From the NCBI GenBank assembly GCA_030549335.1, contig JAUKPH010000017.1, positions 14,965,501 through 15,029,500 on the forward strand: a stretch of DNA of 64,000 nucleotides, written 5' to 3'. This DNA is from Pontederia crassipes (taxonomy: Eukaryota > Streptophyta > Magnoliopsida > Commelinales > Pontederiaceae). The notes below the pieces were generated by a model. It was not told where the DNA came from. It saw nothing but the letters and a program-made list of their open reading frames with translations, and made no database searches. How positions within the stretch are numbered: the first letter of the stretch is position 1; each line of letters begins with the position of its first letter. Positions 34,330 through 47,133 of this stretch are shown piece by piece. Made by a program: the position numbers and the translations under genes.

Positions 34330-36748
34330 CTAGGGACTTAGGGGGTTAGTTTCATGACTTTTATTTCTTTTACTAGTGAAAAACAAATAGAGTAGCAACA
34401 AATTCCCCTGCTCATGTACATTCCCACTCTCGTTATGAACGTCATCCAATAACATGGGTCACTCTCATGCTTATTAGCTACTGGGCTTATACATATGGAA
34501 TCATCTAGAACATATTTGTCAAGTTCTCACGATATTCAGACATTTTAAACGTCGAGTACCTATATGGGTGCATCTCTGGGATGTCCCTACTTTTGGCTTG
34601 AAGGAATTTCAGTCATCTAACCTCTCGGCCTGTATTGAGTCTCAACACTGTGACACTCTCTCTTGGGTGAAAATTACCTAAGTCCGATTCGAGCAAAGAT
34701 AGAGAGTGACTTAAAAATACTCCAAGAAAACCTCTGGGGTCTACTTAGCACTAGTCGTAAGTGACCTTTTTCGACACAACTCAACTACCTCCCAGCCTTT
34801 CGGCTTGCATGTGGCAGTTGGAGAATAAAACGCCCTCTCGGGAAAAGGTCACCTGACACTTGAAAACCATCCTCATTTGAACGTAAGAAATACCAATCTA
34901 AAAGTATGGAGAATGCTCTGAGGCTGCCTCTTGGACTCATTCGACACTTACCATCAGCAGCTCTTGGTCATAACTAAGCGGCCACCTAATCTCTCGGCTC
35001 GCATGCGGCCATTTAGGAGTAATGTACCTCTTGAACAAGATATGCTAACATCTAAAACATGCTTGTTGCTTGAATAAAAAAAATGCATCGTAGAACAAGG
35101 AAACAAAGAACATTACGGGGTTTTGTCTCTCGGTTGAACCCAAGGCCATCAATGATTCTTTAGACATATCCTAACTTCAACACAACCTATTGGTTTGCAT
35201 GTCTCGCTAGGGAATAGATTACCCTATTGTACAATAATCACTGATGACTAAAAAACACAAGCTATCTTAATGAGGGGGAATGTCACTTGAAAAATAGAGA
35301 GAATTAAAAATGAGTTTTAATCTGAATGCATCTTTATGATTAAGCTCAGCACACATCCGCCTCTCAGCCTAGGGATTTGCACATAGGAAGCGATTATCCT
35401 CTCGAGTTAAGATGCATAAGCCTAGTAGATGAAATAAATATTGACATTTAGGAAACATGCACACAAATAGAGATAAGGAAATAAAATAGTAACATAGCTA
35501 ACGAGAGACAATCGACTGCTACATAACATAGATTCAAAAAATAGAATCGTCTAGAAATAGAAAATCCATCAGTTGGCCCCCCGGCCTTAGTTGGCTGTTC
35601 AACTACACATAATAAGGGGGACGACACAACATCAATGTTTTTCATGACACTAAAATAAGAAAAGAAGAAAAGAAAAAGAAAAGGTGTGTTGTTGTCGAAC
35701 CCTCCTACTCAACCTCCTTCTCCAAGCTGCAAAATGGAATGGGTTGGGATCCGTTCTTTCAAAGCCTCCATGACCTTTTATAGATTAGGGTTCTGCGCCA
35801 CATGTCCACCAACTATTTTGTCCTCCACAGCCTTTTCTATAGGTCTGACAATGCAAGGTTTTTGTCCTCTTCGGTTGCACTCTTCTAAGGAAGGAAGTGG
35901 TGCCATATGCTCACATGCTCCCACCTGCTGCCTTCACTCCAAACATAGCCCTCATTTCAGGTTCATTCTCCACTTCCATGGTTAGCTATGATGCCTACAT
36001 GAAAGTAGAGAAATCTAGTAGTGTGCCATCTCAGTAATAACAAAATATTATATTTATGAAAATAAATGTGAAGAAATCGTAAGAACTTAAAATCGATCAT
36101 AAACCATGTGTTCATGCATTGAAATATGACAAATGTAGAAGAAATGGATGCTGAAATAAAGAAAAAAGAACATAAAATTTATCCATATCATGCTATTTAT
36201 CACCTATAGGTCAAATTTGATTTTATATTTTGTTCTAATGAACCGGTCATTGGATATAGGGAAGAGTTATAATTTTTTTATCACATATTTATACTTACAT
36301 TATTCTTTATGATATGACAAAATAATGAAAATAATTTTATCTTCTTTATGTTATTTTACATCTTGTTTCTTATATGATTAAAGTGAAAAAAAGAATATTA
36401 CAGAAAAAGTGATATATGATTAAGGGGAGTAAACATTTGTCTTTTCCTTATGCTAAATCTGAAAATTACTTTTTGATGGGATAAAATGAGAAGAAATATA
36501 ATAAGAATATGGGAGAACTTTATATAGGAGAAATATAATCCTAAAATTATGTAACCCTAGTTAATTATGTAAACATCATAAATACAACTCTAAATGAAAA
36601 TACCCTAAATTGAGACTTATGTGTATATATATATGAATATCATTGTAAAAAAGTTTAGAATTAGTGGATGAATTTTCGACTTTCATATATTATTCTACCA
36701 ACTTATAAATTTTCATATCTTTGAGTTTGTCTTAAAAAAGGAGGAGAT
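34330..36748. other. Spacer holding a worn repeat of about 190 bp
   Basis: Between about 34600 and 35450 a phrase like CCTTTCGGCTTGCATGTGGC followed by GAGAATAA and CCCTCTCG recurs at roughly 34621, 34791, 34985, 35187 and 35360. It reads like an LTR or leader of an unidentified element. The rest, to 36748, is AT-rich and ends in a purine tract that belongs to the LTR at 36749. No gene is supported. Confidence 0.45.
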
Positions 36749-37922
36749 TGTTGAAACAAAGTTTTTATACATTGATTAATTATATTTTGATGATACAAAT
36801 CATGATTAACTAGAGTTATATTCAAAGTGGCAAAAAAGTTTAAATAGGAATGCATTATTTTATATATTGAACTTGATGTTAATATTTTAATATTTTTTAT
36901 TCAAATTTAGACAAACATGTGAATACAAAATTTACAAAAAGTCATATGCATATTAATGCAAGTGCAATGATGAATCGATTGACCAGTTAGCATGAAAAAT
37001 GCACTTTTCGATCAATATTGAAGGACTAATTGGTCGGTGGAAGTCATCTGTCGATGGGTGACTGCAGAACTGACATCGAATCAAGTGTAAATAATGAGTA
37101 GTTGACTAGTGATTCAATTGACAACATCACTGCTTATGCTGATCGAAGGACCAATCTGTCAATTAGTGAAAATGGTTGGCCGTTGACCATTCAACAATCA
37201 TATTTTTCAAATGGTCTTAAGGTTCAATTGACTAGTGGACAGAGCGGTTAGTGGCAAAAAATGTACAATTACGTTCAGATTTCAATCCAAAAAGTTGGAA
37301 CACAAGCCCCCATGGTCAAATGAAATTTATAAGCCTATAAAGAGAAAAAAACAAGAAATTATAGAGGAAGCTAAAAAAGAACATTTGTGAAGTCCACTTG
37401 AATTTCAAGGTATAAATCTTTCATTTCTTTTTTGCTTACTCCTATGTGATGTTCTAATTTGTAAAAGAGATTGAGGAAGTGTGATAGTGCTTTTGTATTG
37501 GTGATTAATCTCTTGAGTGATATGAGATTGTACCTTGTCTTTTGAGCGAAGAAAAGATGGGTGAAATCTTTCGAGTAGAAAAGGTGAGCCTTATATCTCA
37601 AAGCGGAGAAAAAAATAAGGGTTGTAAAGGGTTATTTCTTTGCCCCATTTGAAATTAAGGAAGAGTGTTAGTAAATATCTGATGGTCTCGAGATCGATAA
37701 GTCAGTGTGAGTTATTATGTTTTGTATTTTTTTCTCCCTCTCTTTCTCACTTTAATGTGCTTGTGATTTGTGTGTTATTGCACTTGTTTTTAAAGTTTGT
37801 CATATAAATTTTAATTTTTGCAATAATTTTTATAAAATCAATATTTTCGATAAAATATCAATTCACCACCCCCTCCCTCCCTCCCTCCCCCCCCAACCCC
37901 CCTACTCCTTAGTGATCCAACA
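36749..37922 (+). mobile_element. 3' LTR of a plus-oriented copia-type element, 5' part lost
   Basis: Begins TGTTGAAACAAAG just after the purine tract AAAAAAGGAGGAGA (36735-36748), which marks it as a 3' LTR with a bit of interior. It shares ATTATATTTTGATGATACAA with the minus-strand LTRs and ends in a C-rich run then GATCCAACA at 37922. About 1.17 kb. No partner LTR is seen in this window. Confidence 0.7.
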
Positions 37923-39442
37923 TTCTTCTCATAGATTTAAAAAAGAAAAAATAGAGGCACTAGTAGAACTTTGTTGATGTCAATGTTGAGAAATTGAAGC
38001 AGGGTATAGACCAAGTGCTATAGACCAAGTGCGACTGAACCTCGTCGACAAAATTTTGTGTTTGTCCTCTTTTTGTCTAATTCTCTCTTCCTTATTTTCC
38101 ATATCATATTAATGCTTTATTTATTTTTTTTACAACAACTTTAGCTTCTAGAGTTTGACATAATTTTTACAAAAGGGTCAATAATTTTTTTTGACTTTCA
38201 ACAGGTTTATTTTTGTATGAAAAATTCGAATGGAAGCTTATATTTGTTCAATTGATTTTCAAATTTGGAATCTGACTCAAAATAATATTAAAAATTCTAA
38301 AAATAATACTAGTGATGTTTATACTCATATTTGGTTATTTAGTTATAGTTATTATATATCAAATGGCTTTATTAAAAGTTGATTATATATTAATGATTAT
38401 TTTCTTTAGGCTTTTTGCACTTTTTGTGGACTATAGTCTTTTGGCAGATATTCAATAGACATTTTAAACAATTTCTGAACTAATATTAATCTTCCATTAC
38501 CGATGAGAGCTCATAAAGTATTAATTCTGAATTGAATCTTTCATGCTTATATTTAAGGTTATCAAGATCTATTTTTTACATGAGATCATAGGAGGGTTTA
38601 AGATAAAAAAAATCATAAGATTGGATAAAAACTCGTAAGATCATATCATTAATAAAGAAATATATCTTAAAAGATAAAACATATTAATAAAATTGTCATA
38701 GTCAAACCTTAAATTACATCTCATTAAATAATAATTCTATTAAATTTAAGCCAAATTATATTAAAATATAATAAGAATGAGAAAATAAATTAAATTTTAT
38801 CTGAATTAATTACTATTATCATGAATATTTTTATTAATTATAAATAATTATATTAATCATATGATATTGTGTATGATCGAATAAAATTGTACGATCAAAA
38901 TTAACCCATTAAAATTTTACACAAAATATTATCAAAATAAGATTGAACTTCACTAAAAGGTAATATGATCGTAAAATCATAAAATGCTGAGATCGTGATT
39001 GGGATGTTAACAATCTAGATAAATTATCTTAATCTCAACTCCACCCAAAGTCTTTATTTATTATAACTTATATCCAATTATCCTTTTATTTTCAAAAGAA
39101 TTAATAATATAATGTTATTTCATCACAATTTCTATATTAAAATAACAAAATATTATTATTTTAACTTTTGAAATATTTTTAAACTCAAAGGCATTAACTT
39201 TATTCCAATTGAGAGTCCTTTATAAGATAAACTTATAATTGAAATAATTTCTCAAATTAAATATTTAATTTTGACCTAATAAAGATTCTTATTCCTAATG
39301 AAAACCTAATTTTTTCAATTAAAATTTATCTTTTATTTTTTGTTATTTTTTTAGTCTAACTATATTTTCCATTTTTTAAATTCTTCTTTAATTCATTAAG
39401 ATTCAGACTAAATTAATAGATTACTTTGTTATCATTTCTTGT
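37923..39442. other. Very AT-rich spacer, nothing recognised
   Basis: No coding or repeat structure is supported. It runs up to the target duplication of the MITE at 39451. Confidence 0.4.
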
Positions 39443-39450
39443 ATATTTAG

Positions 39451-39980
39451 TAGGAGTGTAAGAAAATTTTGACCGAACTGAAAAACCCATCCGATAAAAA
39501 AAAATTAAAAATTAGGGACTGAATATGATTTAAGGTGATTTTTAAATAGAGCAAAACTGATCCACTTAAACTAGTTAGGGCCCTACCCGAAAAAATCGTA
39601 GGAACTGTGGAGCCCATTTTTATTTATTAATTGTTAGTTATATAATTAATTTAGATGTAATCAATTATTTTATTACTAGTATAATATTTTTTATATATAG
39701 TTTAATATATTCCTATCACATTGTGAAATTCTAATTTAATAATTCTAATACTATATCCTATATTTAGTTACAAAATGAAATAAGTTAATATTAATTTTAG
39801 TTTATTATACATTATTTAAAAATATTATTTATTAAAATATAGTCCAAAAAATTGGCCCTCTAGAGAGTGATTTTTTTCCCTAAATTATTTTAGGTTAATT
39901 TTTGTGATTTAAAAATTTGATCCAAAAAATAACGAGTGATTTTTTTAAATCGACTTGACCCGAAACCACTTTCACCCCTG
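39451..39980. mobile_element. hAT-type MITE, distinct from the GGGTCGGGT family
   Basis: Left end TAGGAGTGTAAG and right end CTTTCACCCCTG are inverted copies with a few changes, of the CAGGGGTG type found in hAT elements. Flanks are ATATTTAG (39443-39450) and GTATTTGG (39981-39988), six of eight bases alike. About 530 bp with an AT-rich, non-coding interior. Confidence 0.65.
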
Positions 39981-40509
39981 GTATTTGGGCTTCAAATCAA
40001 ATCTCAATGGTAGAACACAAATTATTTAATGTTGACTCTTTTTCTAATTTTGGACATTGTTCTGAGTCAAACTTGGAATTTGAACTCATACATAGTTGTA
40101 TGGTCAAAGCTAGATTATGTAAAAAGCATACTAAATTTTTCATTTATTTTTCTTATTTTGAATTTAAGGAAGGGAATCTAGGGGTTGTTTGGTTGTAGAA
40201 TATAGCGATGAGAATAAGTACATTTAATTTGATGGATTAATCTTTTTTTAATTTTGAATAATTTTTATGATTTTGAAATAATACGTTATCTCTAAAAAAG
40301 CATTATTTACAAGATTACAAATTTTCAAAATGGTAAGATTGTCCTTTGTATTTTTTATGAAACAAAATGTGGTGTTTGTGTATATTCTTTATTCTGTCGT
40401 TTAACCCCAACCAAATGGCAATCTACCATAATATACTGATAATCCAAATTTGTGAAATGTGTACAGTATTGCTAAAAAGGTTGTGAAACGTGTGCATGAT
40501 TACTACGAA

Positions 40510-42568
40510 TGTAACGCCTCCAAATCGACCCCCGTCATGTGGCGAACAACCTGGAGACGCTACGACATGCTATGATTTTGACCATAATATTGACCACATC
40601 TCAGTCAATAATCGAGACACGTCAGCGGAAGAAAAGACTAATAGAGAAAAATGATAACTTAAATATGCGGAAGTCTAAAAGTGGCTATATCATTATAAGA
40701 AATAAAATAAGGTTCTACATCATGAATTTAAAATGCGGAAGGTAAATGAAAACTAAATAACACTCTAAAAGTCCTATGATTCATGTGTTGTCCTATCGCC
40801 AGAGCTTCATCACCACACGCCTATTCCACACATCACTAATCTGGTCCTGTGGAAATCAGACACAGGGGAGGAGTTCCTCCCGTAAGCTTTACAGCCAGAA
40901 CCACATGATATACAATGTATGACATGAATATAATAATCAGTGGTAAATAATCATGCTTAACTTGAACATGAAAGAATACATGTATAGATCATAATAAGAA
41001 TAATAATGATCAGAATAGAAGGATATCATAAATCATGAGAATCAATAATGCTTAGTAAAATTTGTAATCATGGTATACTTGACTTGACTTGAACATGCTT
41101 CTTGATCTTGGATTATTATTAAAATCAGGGTGACTTTAGGTGCCTTTAGTTCTTGGGGTATGCCGAGCAAACAATACGGCCTTGTGCGGGTCAATAGGTG
41201 ATCAAACCATGACCAAGGGAGCGACCCTTATCTTGATGCACTTGGCTTGGACTGGCAATCCATCATTAATCTTTCATTTGAACTTATTAATCACTTTTAG
41301 TAACTTGTCATTCTTTGTATCATATGATGAAGGCGATAAGATCGGTATGAGGTAAATTAGGAAAAAGAGTTCATGTTGGAATCATAAGACAATCAATAAG
41401 GTTCATATCAAAATAAGGGGAGACTAATGGGTGGAAAATCAAGGGTTTTTCTTTTGTGACCTTCTTTTAATAATATTCATGTTAGAACTTCTCTCTCTAC
41501 GTTGGCTTGTAGAATTAAGTGGCAAAATTTCCCAGCAACCATTTTTTTTTCTTTTGATTTTACTTCTCTGCATGACGTCGCACGAACATTGGCGCAATAT
41601 CCATTATCTTCTACGATTTGCGCCTCTATCGTAATCCCCTTTTTTTTCTTCTTGGCTTACTTTATTCTCTCTCCCTTATTATTGAACGTCACGTTTTTTT
41701 TCTTCTCAATTTTTTTTCTTCCTCCTTTGGCGCCGTAATATTGTTGGACGAATCTTTTTTTTTTTCGAGCAATCTTTTCTTTACTTCGGCCGATGAGTAC
41801 TCTATTTTTTTTCTAAACTATCACGTAGCAGTGGCAATCCCAATAAAAATAATCAAAGAACCTAGAATCCCCCTACGTACTTTCGTCCTACTCTAAATCC
41901 TACATCCTAGCAATCAATAATACAAAAATAGAACAAACAAGAATAACTATGCATGCAAACAATCAACCAATCAAAGAATTCAAGAAATCAAATAATTAAA
42001 AATGATAACTTGAACCATATTCATATTATTTTCTTTTCATAACGATTAGGGCATGAATTGAGATAATTCAGAGGTCATGCAAGGTGATTTCGATTCACCC
42101 ACCTCTGTTCGCGATTAATTCCTCTTTTCGTTCGTCGAAAAATCGTTAACAGCGCCCCTGTTCTTCCTTTCGTTCCTCTCTTCGAACTCCCTGCGCCCTT
42201 TCCTCCCTGGAAGATCAGCGCCTGAAATTCATCCAGATTGTGAGGATGTGAGGAGGTGCAGGGATTAGAGAATGCAATGGGGAGAAAAGAGATTTTGAGG
42301 CCAGTTGCAATTGAGAACGTCAGGAAGAATTATTTCTTCCTTCTCTGATCACGCACAGATCAGCAACCTTGGAAGAGGGGAGAGAGAGGTCGTGAGGTTG
42401 AGGGAAGAAACATGCTTGATTTGTTTCCCTCGTATAAGACTCTTCTCGTGATTAATATGATATCATTAATCTGACAAGATTTATCCCTACTCCTATTCGA
42501 CTTTTATCTCTTAATTCTGTTGACCGATTCTTTTTTTTTTTTATCTTCTGGGTGCGTCGGTTGTTACA
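40510..42568 (+). mobile_element. Solo LTR, gypsy-like, with perfect target duplication
   Basis: Starts TGTAACGCCTCC and ends GGTTGTTACA, the TGTAAC...GTTACA pattern common in plant gypsy (Del/Tekay-type) LTRs. ACGAA flanks it on both sides (40505-40509 and 42569-42573). There is no interior and no second LTR, so recombination between the two LTRs of a full element has left one copy. About 2.06 kb. Strand is inferred from the family's usual start. Confidence 0.85.
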
Positions 42569-42573
42569 ACGAA

Positions 42574-42852
42574 TCTTGGAGCGTGGACTTTGGTGGTCAT
42601 AAAAAAAACACACACACACCAGAAGAAAAAGTTTAACAATAACTGGAGAATGATGACCAATTCAATAGCCGTAACGTATCAACCAAATAACACACAAAGG
42701 ATAAAATAAAACAAATTAAGCAGAATGAGACAACGCAAACTACACAAGTGTCCCATAATTAATCCCCCATTTGCGCCGACTTTATTGTCTGAATCTTACT
42801 TGTCGTCGCAGTTGGATGCAGCCTCAAGAATCTTTCATTTTTCAGGTCCGAT
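42574..42852. other. 3' flank of the four-exon gene
   Basis: Short spacer between the solo LTR duplication and the stop codon of the 42853-43791 gene; it would hold the 3' untranslated region and poly(A) site. No motif is certain. Confidence 0.3.
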
Positions 42853-43791
42853 TTATTTAGTTGAGGAGTCTCTGGATGGATCTCCTGGAAAAAGAGTTTG
42901 CATTGATCAACACATATAAATCATGTTCTACATAAACGAAGAGATTAAGATCGTGATCAGAGAACAATATATGACCAAGTGCATACCATCCGCAACAGAG
43001 AATGCCTTCCTGGGATTTCGTTGCAGTGTTAATCCGGAGAGAGATTCAACTGAAAATTTGCAAACTGGATGAGTGCGTATATACATATGCTATCAAGCAA
43101 AAGGAAGAACAAGAAGAAAAATTAAGAACTTTTAGAATGAAAAAGAAAAAAAAAGATGTTTTGGAAGCGTATTTCTGATCATACCACCCCTGGATGTGAT
43201 GACAGGCTCACTGTTGGATGTTTGCTTCTTATCGCCGTCGGGGCCTTGCTTCTTATCAAGATGTGCCGCTTCAAGAACACGCGACTTCACGTTCGCCATC
43301 TGGTGCCGGAGATCAGTAACGAAATGATGAAACGTTGCGCTTAATCCTTCCTCTCCATGGGCGGTGTTGTCTGAATCTGCCGGTGGAGCGCCGTCTCCGG
43401 CGACGTTGCCTTGCCTTCCTTCTTCCGGCCCTTCTTGATCCGACGATCGATAAAATAGTTAATATATATACTGAAGAAAGTTTTATTGCCAAAAAGCTAA
43501 TTAACTGTTAAGATTCTTTTATAACCTGATTTCAGGCAAGAACTCACTTTAAAGATGAATTTTCCCATGGGAATTTGATGTCACTCATGATCGTTCTTAT
43601 GATGTCTTAAAGCAGTGAAATCAAACATATGCAAGTATATAATATCCCTTGTAGTTTGTTTTAACAATAATCTGAATGAAATCATATGTTCTCATACCAC
43701 TCCTGGATGTCGAAGATTCAAGCGATTCATCTCCGCCGGCGGCATGGTGGGCGTTGTGTTCCTCGCCCTCGACTCCTTCCTGCCCAGCCAT
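42853..43791 (-). CDS. Small four-exon gene, 145-residue protein of unknown function
   Basis: Exons on the minus strand: 43698-43791, 43185-43433, 42987-43049, 42853-42884; total 438 bp including TAA, divisible by three. Each intron starts GTATG; introns 2 and 3 end in TTTTCAG and TTTTTCCAG after pyrimidine runs, while intron 1 must end at a weak ATCAAG site to keep the frame. All three introns are in phase 1. The protein starts MAGQEGVEGEEHNAHHAAGG, is acidic, has no Cys, Trp or Tyr, no signal peptide and no membrane helix. One amphipathic helix is likely (FHHFVTDLRHQMANVKSRVL), the rest looks disordered. I do not recognise the family. Exons 1 and 2 end with near-identical sequence at the splice site. 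A TATA-like box lies upstream. Each exon is short, so single-frame scans miss it. Confidence 0.6.
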
Positions 43792-43896
43792 GTCCAACGA
43801 TGTTTGATGAACAACCAAGTATCACTGAAAGGCTAGTGGTAGAACTGGAGCTTCAAGTTTTATTTGAGCAGGCATGGAGATCGAGGCTTAGGTGCT

Positions 43897-43905
43897 CTAT
43901 ATATC
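43897..43905 (-). promoter_or_regulatory. TATA-like box of the four-exon gene
   Basis: The minus strand reads GATATATAG here, about 105 bp upstream of the ATG at 43791, a normal distance for a plant promoter with a leader of roughly 75 bp. Confidence 0.45.
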
Positions 43906-44059
43906 TGGGGATAAATGAATCTGGCTGCCTAACATAAAAACTTTAATAGCATCACTTCTAAATTAAGTCTTACATTTACTTGTCAATTTTATTATCATTC
44001 GAACATTGACCATTGAATTTTAATTATATATATATATATATGTATCTTTGAACTTGGAA

Positions 44060-45304
44060 TTTTGCAGTCACTACCGTCTGTAATTTCTCGAAAATTGTAG
44101 AAAATGATAATTTTCGACGGAACCGATCCATTGGAAAAATGATCGTCGCAAAGCGATTTTCGATGGTTGGAAGAAAATCGTTGAAAGTTTCGACGGAGGT
44201 CTGACAGTCGCAACCGTCGAAACTTTCGACAGTCGCGACCATTGCTACTTTCGACGATCATCGAAACCGTCGATACTTTCGGCGGTCGCGACCGTCGAAA
44301 CTTATCCGCCAAAATTTTCGGCGGTTGCAATCGTTGCAAATAATTTTTATAATATAAAAAAATTAGTCGGATCCGGCCGCCCGTGACCAAATACGGCCGC
44401 CCGCAACCGGAGGGAAAGAGAGAGCGAGAGAGTCACCAGCGGGAGAGAGTTGTCCGGAAGGGAGAGGGTCGCCAATGGGAGAGGATCGTGGTCCGGAGGA
44501 GGAGAGGGCGCCAGCAAAATAGGAGAGAGAGAGAGAGAGAGAGGAGAGAGAGGGAAAGAAATAGAAAGTGGAGATACACACATATATATATATATATATG
44601 TTGAAAGATGGGGAAGTGGGAAAACAAAAAAAAAGTAGCGGGAGAGTAATTTTTTAATTACCGACGGTTATGACCGTCGAAAACTAAGTAAATTTAATGA
44701 TATATATATATGAATATGATATTTAATTATTTTTAAAGTTACCGACGGTGAAGACCGTCAAAAACTATTTAATTATAATAATAAAATACTACTTACATAT
44801 ATATAATATTTATTTTTTAGTTTACCGACAGTCCAGACCGTTGAAAATTTCGACGATTTGGATTAATAAAAAACTTTTTATATTATATTATTTTTCACTT
44901 ACCGACGGCTAGAACCGTCGAAAATTACGACGGTTTGAATTATAGCTAATTATATTAATAAAATACTCCTTATATTATATTAATTTTCATTTACCGACTA
45001 TCAAAATCGTCAAAAATTATGACGGTTTAAATTGTCGCTATTTATATTAATAAAATACTCCTTAAATTATATTTTTTCATTTACCGACAGGCAGGATCAT
45101 CGAAAATTGCGACGGATGGATATTCGTCAAAACTTTCGACGTTCCTAATCATCAAAAAATAAAATAATAATACAATAAATTGCATAATTTATTATTTTTA
45201 TTTCCGACGGTTGTGATCGTCGAAAATTTCGATGAATCTTTATCCGTCGCAAATTGCGACGAATCTCTATTCGTCGGAAAATCTCAATTTTCTTGTAATA
45301 AGTG
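44060..45304 (-). mobile_element. CACTA-type element, partial, same family as 51346-53341
   Basis: Dense CCGACGG/CCGTCGG-type motifs. Its left part matches the reverse complement of the right end of 51346-53341 in order (ACCGTCTGTAATTTCTC, TTTTCGACGGAA, GATCGTCGCAAA, GGTTGGAAG). The outermost bases CACTACAAGAAAA are missing on the left. The right end reads TTTTCTTGTAATAAGTG, a CACTA end with four extra bases. A GGATCCGGCCGCC patch (44366-44400) also corresponds to the other copy. It sits about 150 bp upstream of the four-exon gene's TATA box. No transposase. Confidence 0.7.
44520..44600. repeat. GA and TA microsatellites
   Basis: A GA run at about 44523-44552 and a TA run at about 44583-44599 inside the CACTA element. 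Confidence 0.7.
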
Positions 45305-45891
45305 ATGTTCTAGTTAATATTAAAATAAAAAGTAAAGTAGATATAATATGATAATTCTATTCAAAAGAAAACTTTGTTTTTACTATTAAAATTTATATTT
45401 ATAATATTAACACTACCTTTTTACTTGTGACAAATTTGAACTAAGAAACTTTTACTTTAGTATTATATTAAATTAAATGTGCTAATCATCAATATTTTTC
45501 TATTGATAATATTAATAAGACTGAAGTTTATCTCCACAATTATTATAATAGTTTTAATTAAAAATGTTTCTCCATTCTACACATATATATCATATTATAA
45601 ATATACATATATTTCAATCAAATTGATGAGAAGGCGATATGTGATGGTCGCAAATGGCCAAGAAAACAGCCTGTGCAAATGTCTGCATGACGTTCCATAT
45701 TGATTGTTGATAAGTTTTGTCGACGTCTAGATCAAGGGGTCGGAGCTAAAGAGAGCACTTGATAGTAGAAATAATTAAATGAGATCGCTTACTAATTAGG
45801 TAATATCAAACACGTACTTTCCATGGGCTCCATATAATATATCATCGACGACTTTTCAATTATATGTGCAGCGTTACATTCCATAATTGTC
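45305..45891. other. AT-rich spacer, nothing recognised
   Basis: Lies between two CACTA-type elements; no coding or repeat signal beyond base bias. Confidence 0.4.
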
Positions 45892-46775
45892 CACTACAAG
45901 AAAAAAATTGTTGAATAGTGATGATAATTAGCGCCTCCTAACTCGCAACGCTAAATCTACACCATCGCAGCGTCACCGCAGCATCAAAAGAAGAGCGTAG
46001 CAGAAAGCTTCTCTTTTGCCTCGGCTTACCGTTGTCTTCACATTACAATAATGTGACGCCATCTTGGGGCCTTCTCGATGCTACGACGACACCATTAGTG
46101 CACGCGTGCGCGAACAACCAAACATGTGGTAAATGTCAGCGCTATGTTAGCATCGAAATATTGTGACGTTGCACTATCTACTTTAGCTAGCGCTGCAAGC
46201 AAGCCGGCGCCAACACCAGGCTAACTTGAGAGCTTATTCTCAGCATGATAGTGGTGTCGGTCCATTGTGGCGCTAAAACTATTGCATCATAGATTGTTGT
46301 GACACTAATGTGATGCTGATATTGGTGAAATTTAGCATCGCATTTTGGCTGATGCCAATGTGACATTGATGTGCGTTAATGTTCAGTGTCGTGGAGGCGT
46401 CGGCTTGTGTGGCGCTAAAAGTGTCACGCGGCAGGCTTGGTGATGCCCATGTGACGTTAATGTGGCGCTGCATTCGAGGCGTGACTAATGTGACGCTAAG
46501 GCGATGCCAATGATAATACATATACATTTCATATACTAAACTTTAATTAATAAATTAATTATTATTGTATTCATAGAAGTGTACTAATACAAATATGTAT
46601 GTATATAAGTATAAGAATAAAAGAGACTATTTTCAATGCGTCGCTATTTCATCACAAACTTGTTAATAAATTCATTGAATGCACATAAATAGAAGTATAT
46701 ATATATATATTGATTTGTATTTAAGTTTATATATGTTACCTATACTATATTTTAACATATATATGTATATCGATA

Positions 46776-47133
46776 GGGTTATTTCCTTAGACTTCCTCTA
46801 AATTATTGTGATTATTCATATCTAACCCTAATTATGAACTTAATTTTTCGTATCCTTAAACTATCACGAATTTTTCACTTTAATCCTTCAGTTTACTTCT
46901 GTTAAGTTTTCAATTATCTTTGCTTTTTCATTGATGTGTTTTAGAGGGAGGGTAATTTAATCTTTTCATACATGAGAAAAAGGAAAAAAATAGAACACTT
47001 AATTACAAAAGTAGACGAAAATGATCAAAGTGAAAAATTCGCGATAGTTTAGGGATATAGAAAATTAAGTTCTTACTTTGGGGTTAGATGCGAAAAATCA
47101 TGATAGTTTAGGGGAGGTCTAAGAAAATAACTC
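46776..47133. mobile_element. Mutator-like MITE with 9-bp target duplication
   Basis: ATATCGATA occurs directly at both sides (46767-46775 and 47134-47142). Between them the ends are inverted copies for over 100 bp: GGGTTATTTCCTTAGAC at left against GTCTAAGAAAATAACTC at right, then CACGAATTTTTCACTTT against AAAGTGAAAAATTCGCG. About 358 bp, non-coding. Confidence 0.8.
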
